DNA of 64,000 bases from an uncultured Alphaproteobacteria bacterium (GCA_934216505.1 CAKQBW010000002.1:1-64000); one strand, 5' to 3'. Counted from the first letter of the stretch, positions 27,129-36,078 are shown. A program made the numbers and translations. Notes: generated by a model from the letters alone, not told the origin.

Positions 27129-28372
27129 AATTTATATTGAACTTGAACGCCCAAAATATGTGATTGCATATTTTTATATTTGACGGGCACAGACTTAGTA
27201 TCGGATGTTTCCCATGCTTTTCCTGTTCGGGCAATCATGTGCGCATAGCCCAAATCCAACTGCCAATTATTTCTCATATAACTCATCCCCACACTCATCC
27301 AAAAACGATCATTATCTGGAATCCGAATCGTGCGTGTGGCATCGCTGTGGGTCGGACTTTCGTCCCAACCTGTCCCCAAACGGAAAGTCAAATTCTTGCA
27401 ATAGTAATAATCCACACCCGCCGTTAAAGTCCAAGAGTTATCATAGTTATATTCGGACCGTTTTTCACCCCCAGCGGCTGACCCCATACGAGGCCATGTG
27501 GAAGACATCACAAATTCAGGGAAAGATTGGCTCCAATGCGTCCAACGGGCCGTTCCCGAAAAGCCCACTTTCTTATAACGGTGATAGGCCGACAAGGTTA
27601 AAGTTTCGGGTAAAGCCGGTGAAGCCCGCCCGATAAAAGTCCCATTTGTTAATCCATAAGCAGCATAGGCCGCAGACAAACCTGTAATTTTGTGATCCCC
27701 TTTCACCTGTTGCGTGGAACGCAACCGATAAGACAATCCAAAGCGGGTGTTTTCGTTGGCTTCATACATCAGCCCAAAGGCCGCCGTTTTTGTCCAACCG
27801 TCTAATTCAAAATCGCTGGTCCCAATCCCAGGCGCCATAATACTGTTTGTCATATGACCATAAATATAACGAGCAATCAAACTGACTCCCACGGACCAAT
27901 TTTGATTCATCTTATAGGCCACAGATCCATTGATATCAATAATATCCAATTTGGATAAAATAGCAGTTGTATTTCCAAACCAACTGGCATCATATTGTGT
28001 TTTCAACCCAAAAGGTGCATAGACCCCTAAACCAATTTTCCATTTATCATTGAGATTATATTGACCAAAAAATTGAGGAATCGGGGCCCAAAAATCCATT
28101 TTTTTATGCTGGCCCGCATAGGTGTTCAACCCCTCTACATCGGCCCGCAAGTTGATCAAAGACAACCCTGTTTGAAGGCCTGATTTTTTCATTAAAGTCA
28201 TCCCCGCAGGGTTAAAAGCAATGGCCGAATAATCGTCCCCCATAATTCCTTGCCCCGCATACGAACGTCCCAATCCTGTCACAGAGTAATCATTTAACTG
28301 ATACCCCCCTGCCACAGCCGATAATGACACAAATGACGCCCCCACAAAGGCAACGATTTTTTTAAAAAACAT
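27125..28372 (-). CDS. OmpP1/FadL/TodX-family outer-membrane protein
   Basis: 415 residues: a signal peptide (MFFKKIVAFVGASFVSLSAVAG), then GYQLNDYSVTGLGRSYAGQG and AIAFNPAGMTLM, the conserved N-terminal hatch region of FadL-type channels. Alternating beta strands end in a C-terminal aromatic (VQVQYKF). Family members take hydrophobic compounds such as long-chain fatty acids across the outer membrane; the substrate is not evident. Start ATG 28372 follows AAAGGA. Upstream are TTGCAT-N17-TACAAT, Pho-box-like repeats, and a leader hairpin overlapping the ribosome-binding site. Confidence 0.9.
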   Translation of the reverse strand: MFFKKIVAFVGASFVSLSAVAGGYQLNDYSVTGLGRSYAGQGIMGDDYSAIAFNPAGMTLMKKSGLQTGLSLINLRADVEGLNTYAGQHKKMDFWAPIPQFFGQYNLNDKWKIGLGVYAPFGLKTQYDASWFGNTTAILSKLDIIDINGSVAYKMNQNWSVGVSLIARYIYGHMTNSIMAPGIGTSDFELDGWTKTAAFGLMYEANENTRFGLSYRLRSTQQVKGDHKITGLSAAYAAYGLTNGTFIGRASPALPETLTLSAYHRYKKVGFSGTARWTHWSQSFPEFVMSSTWPRMGSAAGGEKRSEYNYDNSWTLTAGVDYYYCKNLTFRLGTGWDESPTHSDATRTIRIPDNDRFWMSVGMSYMRNNWQLDLGYAHMIARTGKAWETSDTKSVPVKYKNMQSHILGVQVQYKF

Positions 28373-28375
28373 ACA

Positions 28376-28404
28376 TTTTCCTTTCGTTATGTTTAAAACG
28401 AAAG
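28376..28404 (-). promoter_or_regulatory. Leader hairpin overlapping the FadL-type gene ribosome-binding site
   Basis: On the minus strand CTTTCGTT and AACGAAAG (8 bp) flank an 8-base loop. The 3' arm ends in the AAAG of the AAAGGA ribosome-binding site, so the hairpin would partly hide it. Translational control is an inference. Confidence 0.5.
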
Positions 28405-28406
28405 TG

Positions 28407-28463
28407 ATTGTAGCATATTTGTCATAAATATGCAATCATTTTGTCATAAAAATGTCATAATCT
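28407..28463 (-). promoter_or_regulatory. Promoter with Pho-box-like direct repeats
   Basis: TGTCATAA occurs on the plus strand at 28420, 28442 and 28453, so repeats are 22 and 11 bases apart; a degenerate unit sits at 28431. Two TGTCA(T) units at 11-base spacing are the PhoB (Pho box) pattern. The first copy also lies inside a perfect inverted repeat GCATATTT-N5-AAATATGC (28413-28433). The minus-strand promoter TTGCAT-N17-TACAAT overlaps the first copy, so a bound regulator would affect the FadL-type gene. The repeats run opposite to the gene, which is less usual for activation. Confidence 0.6.
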
Positions 28464-28692
28464 ATTTTATTTCTTTAAATTCCACATCAATGACATCATG
28501 CGCCCGAATGGGACGAGAGCGGCTAGGAGGCACTTTTCCCCGCTCCCATTTATGCTTGATCCACGCTAATCCATAAATGCCCAGCCACACAATCAACAAA
28601 GGAATCGCCAAGTACCACATCAATTTTAAAACACAAATCATAACGGCGATGACAATCAAGGTCCCCGCCCATTGGATGAAAAAATCTTTCAT
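28462..28692 (-). CDS. Small two-helix membrane protein downstream of mutS
   Basis: 76 residues with two hydrophobic stretches (about 8-25 and 27-45), then a basic cytoplasmic tail (HKWERGKVPPSRSRPIRAHD). No family recognised. Its ATG overlaps the mutS stop (ATGA, 28689-28692), so it is translated from the mutS mRNA. The Pho-box-like array follows its stop. Confidence 0.7.
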   Translation of the reverse strand: MKDFFIQWAGTLIVIAVMICVLKLMWYLAIPLLIVWLGIYGLAWIKHKWERGKVPPSRSRPIRAHDVIDVEFKEIK

Positions 28693-31271
28693 TTGACCTC
28701 CTTTTTCAACGCATATAAGACTTCCATGGCTTCCCGAGGGGAAAGGGCGTCTATATCTAATTCTTTTATTTTCTTTTCCAAAACGTTTTCTTTGGGACGA
28801 ACAGGTTCGTAATGCGCAAACAAGGGTAAATCCTCAAATAAAGGTTTTTGTTTGGCTTTTTTTTCTTCTAATTGCATCAGCACTTGCTCGGCCCGATTAA
28901 GGACTTCTTCAGGCAAGCCCGCCAAGCGCGCCACATGAATCCCATAGGACCGATCCACCGCCCCTGCCCCGACTTCGTGTAAAAAAACAATATCACCTTG
29001 CCATTCTTTCACCCGCATGGTATGCAACGACACCCGATTTAATTTTTTATCCAAGGCCGTCAATTCGTGGTAATGAGTCGCAAATAACGCCCGTGATTGA
29101 TTATGATTATGCAGATATTCCACCGTCGCCCAAGCGATAGACAACCCATCAAAAGTCGCTGTTCCCCGTCCCACTTCGTCCAAAATAACCAACGATTTTT
29201 CTGTGGCACCGTTTAAAATACTGGCAACCTCCACCATTTCCACCATAAAAGTAGAACGTCCTCGGGCTAAATCATCGCTGGCCCCCACACGGGAAAACAG
29301 TTTATCCACTAATCCGATTTTAGCGGATTCAGCGGGCACAAACGACCCCATTTGCGCCAACACCACCATCAACGCATTTTGCCGCAAAAAAGTACTTTTC
29401 CCCGCCATATTGGGTCCCGTCAAAAGCCATAAATTATTTTGGTCATTCAGGTTGCAATCATTGGGGACAAAGGCTTTATTTTCATGCGAAAGCGCATATT
29501 CCACCACAGGGTGTCGCCCTCCTTTTATGTCAAATTCTTTACCTTTGGTTAAAGTGGGACGCGTCCAATTTTGTTCCAAAGCCAGATTCGCCAACGCACA
29601 ACTGACATCTATATTCGCCAAGGCTTTGCACGCCCGCAAAATGACATCGCTTTCGGCCAAAATTTGCAAGCGTAAGGCTTCATAAATTTCCAATTCAATG
29701 GCTAAGGCTTTTTCATCTGCATGCACAATCTTTGTTTCCAAATCGGCCAATTCCCCCGTGGTAAAGCGCACGCAATTCACCATCGTTTGACGATGGATAA
29801 AGCCCCATTCTTTATTCATCAACAAAGGTTCTGCCAAGCGGGCAGGCACTTCCACAAAATACCCCAGTACATTATTAAAAGTGACCTTTAAATTATTGAT
29901 TCCTGTTTGTTGAATGTACTTAGATTGAAAATCCATCAATAATTTTTTGGCATTTTTCTTTACATTCAATAATTCGTCCAAATCCGCCGAACACCCCAAC
30001 CGCACAAAGCCCCCATCTCGGGCCAACAAAGGGACTTCTTCCATCAATGTATTTTTAATTTGTTGAATCAAAGAACTATGTTCGCCCATCAATTCTTTGT
30101 TTTTTTGCAGGACAGGTGGCACAAATTCCGCATTTAATTCTGTACGCAAGGCGGGAATCAAGTGCAACCCATTCATCAAAGAAAGCATATCTCTGGGTCC
30201 TCCCCGATTGACCGACAACCGTGCCAAAGCCCTTTCCATATCCGGCATTTCCTTTAAAATCAATTCCGCCTGTTTCAACACCAAAGGATTGTCTTTAAAA
30301 AACGCCACTTGATCCAAACGGTCGTTGATTTTTTCTAAATCCATCAAAGGGCCCGCCAACCATGTCGCTAACAACCGTGCCCCTGCCCCTGTTTGCGTAC
30401 GGTCCAAAACATTCAATAAACTTTTGGCCCCCTTTTCATCAGACAAAGTAGAAGTCAATTCCAAACTGCGGCGGGTCGCCCGATCAATTTGCATCAACTG
30501 AACTTCACAAATTTGTTTGGGTTCATTTAACACAGGCGCTTTTCCCTTTTGCGTCAATTCAATATAATTTAAAAGGACCCCTATCGCTAACTGTTCCCCT
30601 TTGGAAAATTGAGGATACTTTTCCATCACACCTTGGTGCATTAATGGATTAAAATCACTGGACGGCAACGGCGTTATTTGTCCAAAACTTTCATTCGTTA
30701 AAAAGGGGACTTTATCCAAAAAGTCCTCATTTAAAATCGTTTCCACGCCCTCTAATCGGGCCAACACAGACGGGAGGTTTTCCAAATGACTTTCTTGAAC
30801 AAAAAAATCACCCGTTGACATATCCACCCAAGCCACCCCCAAAGAAAGCCCCCCTTCGGCCACAGCCACCAAATAATTATGCTTACGGGCATTTAAAAGG
30901 GCATCATCGGTCAAAGTCCCCGCTGTGACAATCCGAATGACCTCCCGCTTGACCACCGCTTTATAGCCCCGCTTTTTGGCTTCTTCAGGGTTTTCCATTT
31001 GCTCACAAATTGCGACCTTAAAGCCCGCTTTCACCAAACGCACCAAGTAATTTTCATACGCATGGAAAGGCACGCCACACATGGGGATTTTTTGCCCCAT
31101 ATAGGTCCCCCGATAGGTCAAAACAATATCCAAGGCCGCTGACGCTTTATAGGCGTCCGAAAAAAACAGTTCGTAAAAATCGCCCATTCGGTAAAAAAGC
31201 AAACAATCCGGATATTGTTCTTTTGTTTTCAGATATTGTTCCATCAAAGGGGTTGTTTTATCGGTGGCCAT
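28689..31271 (-). CDS. mutS: DNA mismatch repair protein MutS
   Basis: MutS recognises mismatches and small loops and recruits MutL. 860 residues, full length. The mismatch-binding Phe-x-Glu lies in RMGDFYELFF near residue 33. Walker A is LTGPNMAGKST, Walker B VILDEVGRGTATFDG, followed by FATHYHEL. A ribosome-binding site (AAGGAAAG) precedes ATG, with TATAAT about 30 bases upstream, back-to-back with the promoter of the PhoR-like kinase. Confidence 0.97.
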   Translation of the reverse strand: MATDKTTPLMEQYLKTKEQYPDCLLFYRMGDFYELFFSDAYKASAALDIVLTYRGTYMGQKIPMCGVPFHAYENYLVRLVKAGFKVAICEQMENPEEAKKRGYKAVVKREVIRIVTAGTLTDDALLNARKHNYLVAVAEGGLSLGVAWVDMSTGDFFVQESHLENLPSVLARLEGVETILNEDFLDKVPFLTNESFGQITPLPSSDFNPLMHQGVMEKYPQFSKGEQLAIGVLLNYIELTQKGKAPVLNEPKQICEVQLMQIDRATRRSLELTSTLSDEKGAKSLLNVLDRTQTGAGARLLATWLAGPLMDLEKINDRLDQVAFFKDNPLVLKQAELILKEMPDMERALARLSVNRGGPRDMLSLMNGLHLIPALRTELNAEFVPPVLQKNKELMGEHSSLIQQIKNTLMEEVPLLARDGGFVRLGCSADLDELLNVKKNAKKLLMDFQSKYIQQTGINNLKVTFNNVLGYFVEVPARLAEPLLMNKEWGFIHRQTMVNCVRFTTGELADLETKIVHADEKALAIELEIYEALRLQILAESDVILRACKALANIDVSCALANLALEQNWTRPTLTKGKEFDIKGGRHPVVEYALSHENKAFVPNDCNLNDQNNLWLLTGPNMAGKSTFLRQNALMVVLAQMGSFVPAESAKIGLVDKLFSRVGASDDLARGRSTFMVEMVEVASILNGATEKSLVILDEVGRGTATFDGLSIAWATVEYLHNHNQSRALFATHYHELTALDKKLNRVSLHTMRVKEWQGDIVFLHEVGAGAVDRSYGIHVARLAGLPEEVLNRAEQVLMQLEEKKAKQKPLFEDLPLFAHYEPVRPKENVLEKKIKELDIDALSPREAMEVLYALKKEVK

Positions 31272-31313
31272 TTTCTTCTTTCCTTTTTTTTTGTTTTATA
31301 TTATACTGGATTT

Positions 31314-32648
31314 ATGCAAAAAAAGAAAGAAAAATTCATACATCGCCTAGGAAAATTGTTGGCCCGCACTTGGCTCATCAACATTCCCGCTGTCTTTATT
31401 TTATTGGTTTTGATGATGATTGGTGAGTTAGATTGGTTGAGTGCTTTTCTCTCCCTTTTATGCTTTTACGGGTTCAGTGCCTTTATCATCTTTTTCGTTT
31501 TTAAGGATCTAGATGACTTTATTTTTTATTTAAACAAAGTGGCCGAAGGGGTGGGGGCCGAATTACCCCGATTTAAAAAGAGTTTGTTTTCCTCTAAACG
31601 TTTGGCAAACGCCTATCAATCTGTGTCTTCCTTATGGCAAAAGCAAGCCCTTTCGGATACGCTTATCCTGAAAAAATTACCCGACCCGTTGTTGATGACC
31701 ACCCCCACCTATAAAATCGTTTTTATGAATGAAAGTGCTTTGCACTTATTTGGGGTAAAGGGGATGCATCAAAACATTTTTTCTTTATTTAAAATGCCTT
31801 TATCGCCCACGGCAAAAATCCCCCATTTTTTTCAATGGGAAACCCATAAAAAAAATCATAAACTTTATTATTATGTACGCAACGAAACTTTGTCCTACCC
31901 CACCCGATTAGGGGCCACCCATACTTTTTTGTTGCACGATATGACTTCCTTTGAAGAATTTCATCGCCGTCAAGCTGATTTTTTTGCCAATGCCAGTCAT
32001 GAACTCAAAACCCCTTTGGCAATTCTATCAGGAGCGATTGAAACCTTACAAGGGGCCGCCCAAAACGATCCGAATGCCCAACAAAAGTTCCTCACTTTAA
32101 TGGCCAAACAAACGCACCATATGAACGAATTGATTCAAAGTTTTTTAAATCTAGCTCAATTACAACAAAATCATCAACCTCACACTTTTGAAAAAGTTAA
32201 TCTGAATAATTTTTTGACGGATTTGTGTCAAAATTTTCAATCTAAAGCTCAACAAAAAAAACAACATCTTTCGTTGAATCAAAGAAGCTCTCCCGTGGAA
32301 TGGTTGGGCAAGCTATTGGATATGAAATACATCTGTCAAAACCTAGTGGATAATGCGTTGAAATACGCTCCTGAACGGGCTACTATTCAACTAAAACTAC
32401 AGGCCTATAAAAAAAGTTTTTTTATTGAGGTTTATAATTCGGGGTCCTATATCGCTCCTGCCTATCGGCAAGTTATTTTTGAGAGATTTTACCGCATCAA
32501 TCAAGGGCTTAAAAACACACCCGAAGGCTCAGGATTAGGATTAAATATCGTCGCCTATTTGGTTCAAAAATATCATGGGAAAATCACTGTTAAAAGTTCC
32601 CCCACAAAAGGGACCACTTTCAAGGTAAATTTTCCTCTTTCGTCATAA
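31314..32648 (+). CDS. PhoR-like sensor histidine kinase (orphan)
   Basis: 444 residues: two membrane helices (about 19-40 and 44-63), a PAS-like region (LPDPLLMTTPTYKIVFMNES), HisKA with phospho-acceptor FFANASHELKTPLAILSG and the PhoR-style IETLQGAAQNDPNAQQKFL, then HATPase with NLVDNALKYAP and GSGLGLNIV. The dimerisation domain is closest to PhoR, which responds to phosphate through PhoB. No response regulator is adjacent. I start at ATG 31314: the -10 box TATACT (31302-31307) ends six bases before it and no ribosome-binding site is present, so the mRNA may be leaderless. Confidence 0.88.
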   Translation: MQKKKEKFIHRLGKLLARTWLINIPAVFILLVLMMIGELDWLSAFLSLLCFYGFSAFIIFFVFKDLDDFIFYLNKVAEGVGAELPRFKKSLFSSKRLANAYQSVSSLWQKQALSDTLILKKLPDPLLMTTPTYKIVFMNESALHLFGVKGMHQNIFSLFKMPLSPTAKIPHFFQWETHKKNHKLYYYVRNETLSYPTRLGATHTFLLHDMTSFEEFHRRQADFFANASHELKTPLAILSGAIETLQGAAQNDPNAQQKFLTLMAKQTHHMNELIQSFLNLAQLQQNHQPHTFEKVNLNNFLTDLCQNFQSKAQQKKQHLSLNQRSSPVEWLGKLLDMKYICQNLVDNALKYAPERATIQLKLQAYKKSFFIEVYNSGSYIAPAYRQVIFERFYRINQGLKNTPEGSGLGLNIVAYLVQKYHGKITVKSSPTKGTTFKVNFPLSS

Positions 32649-32937
32649 AAAGTTCTTTTAAAATATGTTGCATTTCCTCTTTCAAATTCGGGGGAAGAGC
32701 CCCTGCCCGCCGTACCAAGGTGGCTTTGGGAATAGTCCGCATTAAATCAAAGGCAATCTGTCCTCTTTGCCCTTTGATTTTTAACCCAATACGACAGGGA
32801 AAATGATGTTCGTTTTTCGTAATCGGGGCCATTAAAACATAGGGCAAAACTTCATTCATTTCATCGGGGGAAACAATCACACAAGGTTTTTCCACCCCTC
32901 GTATTTCACAAAAATAAACATCGTATTTTTTTACCAT
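32620..32937 (-). CDS. mazF: MazF/PemK-family mRNA interferase toxin
   Basis: 105 residues with the family features: KKYDVYFCEIRGVEKPCVIVS (first strands) and VLMAPITKNEHHFPCRIGL, then RGQIAFDLMRTIPKATLV, where strand and turn residues contribute to RNA binding. MazF toxins cut mRNA at short sequences. I start at ATG 32937, with GGAG inside mazE at seven bases, rather than GTG 32943. It overlaps mazE by seven bases, and its 3' end overlaps the convergent kinase gene by 29 bases. Confidence 0.85.
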   Translation of the reverse strand: MVKKYDVYFCEIRGVEKPCVIVSPDEMNEVLPYVLMAPITKNEHHFPCRIGLKIKGQRGQIAFDLMRTIPKATLVRRAGALPPNLKEEMQHILKELFMTKEENLP

Positions 32938-33149
32938 TCCCACTCTCCTTCTGATTTAACGGGCTTGAGTTTCACACTTTCGGCCATCATTTCTTTCCAA
33001 TTACTTCTTTTTTTCAATACGGGCGACAAAATTAAATTCGGTTTTTTCACCGTCAATTCTAATTCTTTATCAAAATGACACTCTTGAATTACCGTCTTTG
33101 GCAAACGAATTCCAAATGAATTTCCAATTTTAATCAATTTTAACTTCAT
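32931..33149 (-). CDS. mazE: AbrB/MazE-type antitoxin
   Basis: 72 residues: an N-terminal AbrB/MazE swapped-hairpin DNA-binding domain (LKLIKIGNSFGIRLPKTVIQ, then ELELTVKKPNLILSPV), followed by a toxin-binding tail (NWKEMMAESVKLKPVKSEGE). It should neutralise the MazF toxin and, with it, repress the operon. Its ATG overlaps the stop of the upstream coiled-coil gene (33146-33149), so it is the second gene of a three-gene operon. Confidence 0.88.
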   Translation of the reverse strand: MKLKLIKIGNSFGIRLPKTVIQECHFDKELELTVKKPNLILSPVLKKRSNWKEMMAESVKLKPVKSEGEWEW

Positions 33150-34483
33150 GATTGCCCTCCTTTAATTATTTGTGCCAAGACCATATAAAGACGCCCCATA
33201 TCCGAACCTATTAAAACCTCCAACAAAGGACTTTCAGTGGCATTTTCTGAGGCCTGAAAACTCATTTGTTCAAAAGTCTTCATATAATTTTCTACCGTTG
33301 TTTGAAAGGAGATATTTTTTTGAAATAACTGGCGCACTTTTTGTACCTGACTTTGTTTTAATTCCCGTTGCAAATGACGCATAAACACTGTCCGATCTCC
33401 CGCATGATAGGCTTTCCACAATTCTTCTTCATTTTTTGGGGTAAAGAGATGGGCCAAATCCACCGAAAACTTTTGGAGTTCTTGAGCAATCAAAGACGCT
33501 TGCTTTAAAAAATTTTGCTGTTGCGTTCGTTTTAAATCTAAATGCTTTTCCAGAGCCTTGGTGTGTGCCTGTAAGCCTTGAGCCACCAAAGACATGTCGC
33601 CATTTAATTGCCCTAAAATTGTTTTCAAACGGTTTGCTCGTCCCTCTAAATCTTCCCCCGTCAAAGCCATTTGCTTTTGCATTTTTTGGGATTCTTTGGC
33701 CAATTCTTTCATTTGTTCATAGCCTTCAAAGGTCTTGCCCATACGTAAAGTATTTTCCGTCATCATTTGGGCCATCTTTTCACAATAGGCCATTTTATCA
33801 CCAATTTCCTGACGTGCCACTTCAAAACAAGCCAAGATATTTTTCAAACTTTCCGCTTCTTGGGATAAACTTTGCCGAATGTCCGTCAATTCTTCTTTGG
33901 CCTCGGTCGCCACAGAATGCACGATATCCGCCTGCCCCGCCAAAAGCGTGGTCGTTTCACGGGCCTGCGTATTACTCTGGTGCGTAATTTCTGCCAACTT
34001 TTGAATATGCGTGGCAATTTTTTGAACCGCATTAACCGTCTGACTATCCACCGATTGAACCAACTTATTCAACCCTTCAATCCACCGTTGCAAATTGTCC
34101 CGCACTTTGTCCGTATGCTGATTCACCCCTGAATACACCGAACGAAATTCAATAATTTGTTCCCGTAAAGCCTGTGTCAATTCCTTGGTATAGACAGCTC
34201 CTTCTTCCGTGGGATAAATCAATTCATCCAAATAAGAACGCATCTGACGGGCTTGTTTTTCCAAATAATTGTTTCGGTCAAAATAGGCCGAAATTAAAAA
34301 CAAGACCACCAAAGGCCACATTAAGCCACCGATGCCTCCCATAAACTCCATCGGTGATAACGTTGCCCGATGCGCCCACCAGCCTGAATTTTTTAAATAA
34401 TTAAAACACACAAAACACCAAATAACCCCCAGAAAAATAAAGATTATTTGTCCTTTATGAAAGAATCTTTTTTGTTTTTTCAT
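33146..34483 (-). CDS. Coiled-coil membrane protein heading the mazEF operon
   Basis: 445 residues: two N-terminal membrane helices (about 10-28 and 48-65), then over 250 residues of heptad-rich coiled coil (LREQIIEFRSVYSGVNQHTD onward) and a C-terminal globular part with EELWKAYHAGDRTVFMRHL. The coiled coil recalls chemoreceptor or RmuC-like long-helix proteins, but I see no signature. It overlaps mazE by four bases, so toxin and antitoxin are expressed with it. The link could mean a membrane-tethered addition to the toxin system or simply a hitchhiked operon. Confidence 0.75.
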   Translation of the reverse strand: MKKQKRFFHKGQIIFIFLGVIWCFVCFNYLKNSGWWAHRATLSPMEFMGGIGGLMWPLVVLFLISAYFDRNNYLEKQARQMRSYLDELIYPTEEGAVYTKELTQALREQIIEFRSVYSGVNQHTDKVRDNLQRWIEGLNKLVQSVDSQTVNAVQKIATHIQKLAEITHQSNTQARETTTLLAGQADIVHSVATEAKEELTDIRQSLSQEAESLKNILACFEVARQEIGDKMAYCEKMAQMMTENTLRMGKTFEGYEQMKELAKESQKMQKQMALTGEDLEGRANRLKTILGQLNGDMSLVAQGLQAHTKALEKHLDLKRTQQQNFLKQASLIAQELQKFSVDLAHLFTPKNEEELWKAYHAGDRTVFMRHLQRELKQSQVQKVRQLFQKNISFQTTVENYMKTFEQMSFQASENATESPLLEVLIGSDMGRLYMVLAQIIKGGQS

Positions 34484-34500
34484 TGGCCCTTCTTTCTTAC

Positions 34501-34561
34501 AATGTAATTACATTTACAGGATTTCTTTTACTTTGTCAAGTCATAATTACATCGTAATTAC
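34501..34561 (-). promoter_or_regulatory. Promoter and palindromic operators of the coiled-coil/mazEF operon
   Basis: AATGTAATTACATT (34501-34514) is a perfect 14-bp palindrome. TAATTAC-ATC-GTAATTA (34544-34560) is a second inverted repeat. Between them on the minus strand is TTGACA (34539-34534) with a weak TAAATG 17 bases on. Sites flanking the -35 box and covering the start region fit autorepression by MazE or a MazEF complex; this is inference. Confidence 0.65.
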
Positions 34562-34639
34562 TTTTTGGAAATTTTTTTTAGACCTTTTAGGAAATATACG
34601 AAAAATAACACATTGATTTTTATAAAAAATTTCAAGGAC

Positions 34640-35491
34640 TTACAAAGTAATTACTTTTTCCAATTCAGGTCTATCAAGAACAGCCAAAGCAGGAAATTGA
34701 TGCCGAAACCATGTCCGTTGCCGTTTAGCATAGTGGAGGGTTGCCAATAAAATCAATTCCTTTGCCTGAAGTAAAGAAATTTCATTTTTCAAATAGCGAG
34801 TGAGTTCAGGAACACCGATTGCTTTCAGAACACCCCCAGAAGCCCCTGATTTTAAAAGAGATTCTACTTCTTGAATCGCTCCTTGCGCCAACATGATTTC
34901 TAATCTTTTGGCACAATTTTGATATACTTCTTCCCGAGGGGGCTGTAATAAAATCGTTTTAAAGTCCCCCTGAATCACTTTTTTGTTGCCCAGTTTTTGG
35001 AAGTATTCCATCGTTTTTCCCGTGGTCAAAAGGACTTCTAACACTCTTTTTTGCCGTTGCGGATCCACAGGACACCCCACTTCTTTCAGGCGCTGCTTTC
35101 GTTCTTCATCGGGCATTTGGCGCACAAAAGAACGAATTTCTTCGGGAATTTCTGGAATCTGACTGATCCCCTTGATTAGGGCGCTCAGGTAAAGCCCCGT
35201 CCCCCCCACCACAATCGGGCACGAAAGAGCGGGGATAATTTCTTTGGCCCGCATCAGCCAATCCGCCATATTGACTTGGGTTTGATTATCCGCATAGCCA
35301 TACAGGTAATGCGGACATTGCGCCTCTTCTTTTTCATCAGGGCGCGCACTTAAAATACGCAAACCTTGATAAACCTGACTGGCATCTGCGTTCACAATTT
35401 GGCCATTGATTTTTTTCGCTAAAGCCAATGCTAAACTTGATTTGCCCGAAGCTGTTGGCCCCGCTATCACATAAATCGTTTGTTCTTTCAT
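34640..35491 (-). CDS. miaA: tRNA dimethylallyltransferase MiaA
   Basis: Adds dimethylallyl to A37 of tRNAs reading UNN codons. 283 residues; Walker-like GPTASGKSSLALALA at residues 11-25, DASQVYQGLRI, and GGTGLYLSALIKG are diagnostic. Start ATG 35491: TATAAT (minus strand, 35503-35498) ends six bases before it without a ribosome-binding site, so a leaderless mRNA is predicted. The last codons contain a GTAATTAC palindrome like those of the neighbouring operon. Confidence 0.95.
   Translation of the reverse strand: MKEQTIYVIAGPTASGKSSLALALAKKINGQIVNADASQVYQGLRILSARPDEKEEAQCPHYLYGYADNQTQVNMADWLMRAKEIIPALSCPIVVGGTGLYLSALIKGISQIPEIPEEIRSFVRQMPDEERKQRLKEVGCPVDPQRQKRVLEVLLTTGKTMEYFQKLGNKKVIQGDFKTILLQPPREEVYQNCAKRLEIMLAQGAIQEVESLLKSGASGGVLKAIGVPELTRYLKNEISLLQAKELILLATLHYAKRQRTWFRHQFPALAVLDRPELEKVITL
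34644..34657. promoter_or_regulatory. Distal GTAATTAC palindrome in the miaA 3' end
   Basis: AAAGTAATTACTTT is a perfect 14-bp palindrome sharing the GTAATTAC core of the operators at 34501-34561. It may be an auxiliary site allowing DNA looping. Confidence 0.45.
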
Positions 35492-35583
35492 GGGGATATT
35501 ATACCCGAAAAAAGATTTTTTTAAAATCCTTTTTTATTGAGTTTTTTGTCTTTTTCTGATATTCTTATAAAAAAGGAGTTCAG

Positions 35584-36078
35584 ATGAAAAAAATTGCTTT
35601 TCTCTTACTTTTCTTGTCTGGGTGTGGTTTTACCCCCCTTTACAGTCATTCTAGCCCCACCTATCGGGCTTTAGAAAATACCAAAATTGACATCAAAAAA
35701 ATTCCCAATCAGTACGGGGCAAAGATGTATGCACTTTTAAAGGAACAACTCCCCGCTATATCGCAAAATCCCAAAAAAGAATATCTTTTAATTGTCCAAG
35801 CCCCGCATTTTACAGGCTATGATAAAACAATTACAAATGATGAATTTGCCAGCACGATTCAAGCCACAGGCACAACCGCCTATACTTTAAAAGACCTTTT
35901 CACCAATAAAATCCTTTTAAACAAAACAACCTCTGCGACCAGTTCTTATATGGTGGAAACAAGCCCTTATGCGACAACGGTTGCCAAAGAAAAAGTGTAT
36001 CAAGAACTTTCGGGACAACTGTCCCAGCAAATCGGCCAAGATATTTTGGCTTTTATAACTCAGGATAATCCTTCGTGA
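35584..36078 (+). CDS. lptE: LPS assembly lipoprotein LptE
   Basis: LptE plugs the LptD barrel that inserts lipopolysaccharide into the outer membrane. 164 residues with a lipoprotein signal; LFLSGCGFTPLYSHS places the lipid-bearing cysteine at residue 14 and carries the CGFxPLY motif of the family. The mature part (KIPNQYGAKMYALLKEQL onward) fits. AAAAGGAG precedes ATG. The stop overlaps the holA GTG, the usual lptE-holA pair. Confidence 0.9.
   Translation: MKKIAFLLLFLSGCGFTPLYSHSSPTYRALENTKIDIKKIPNQYGAKMYALLKEQLPAISQNPKKEYLLIVQAPHFTGYDKTITNDEFASTIQATGTTAYTLKDLFTNKILLNKTTSATSSYMVETSPYATTVAKEKVYQELSGQLSQQIGQDILAFITQDNPS

Noticed and set aside
28413..28433. Inverted repeat GCATATTT-N5-AAATATGC as a terminator
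   Set aside because: No G/C stem and no clear U-tract; it overlaps promoter elements and fits an operator better.
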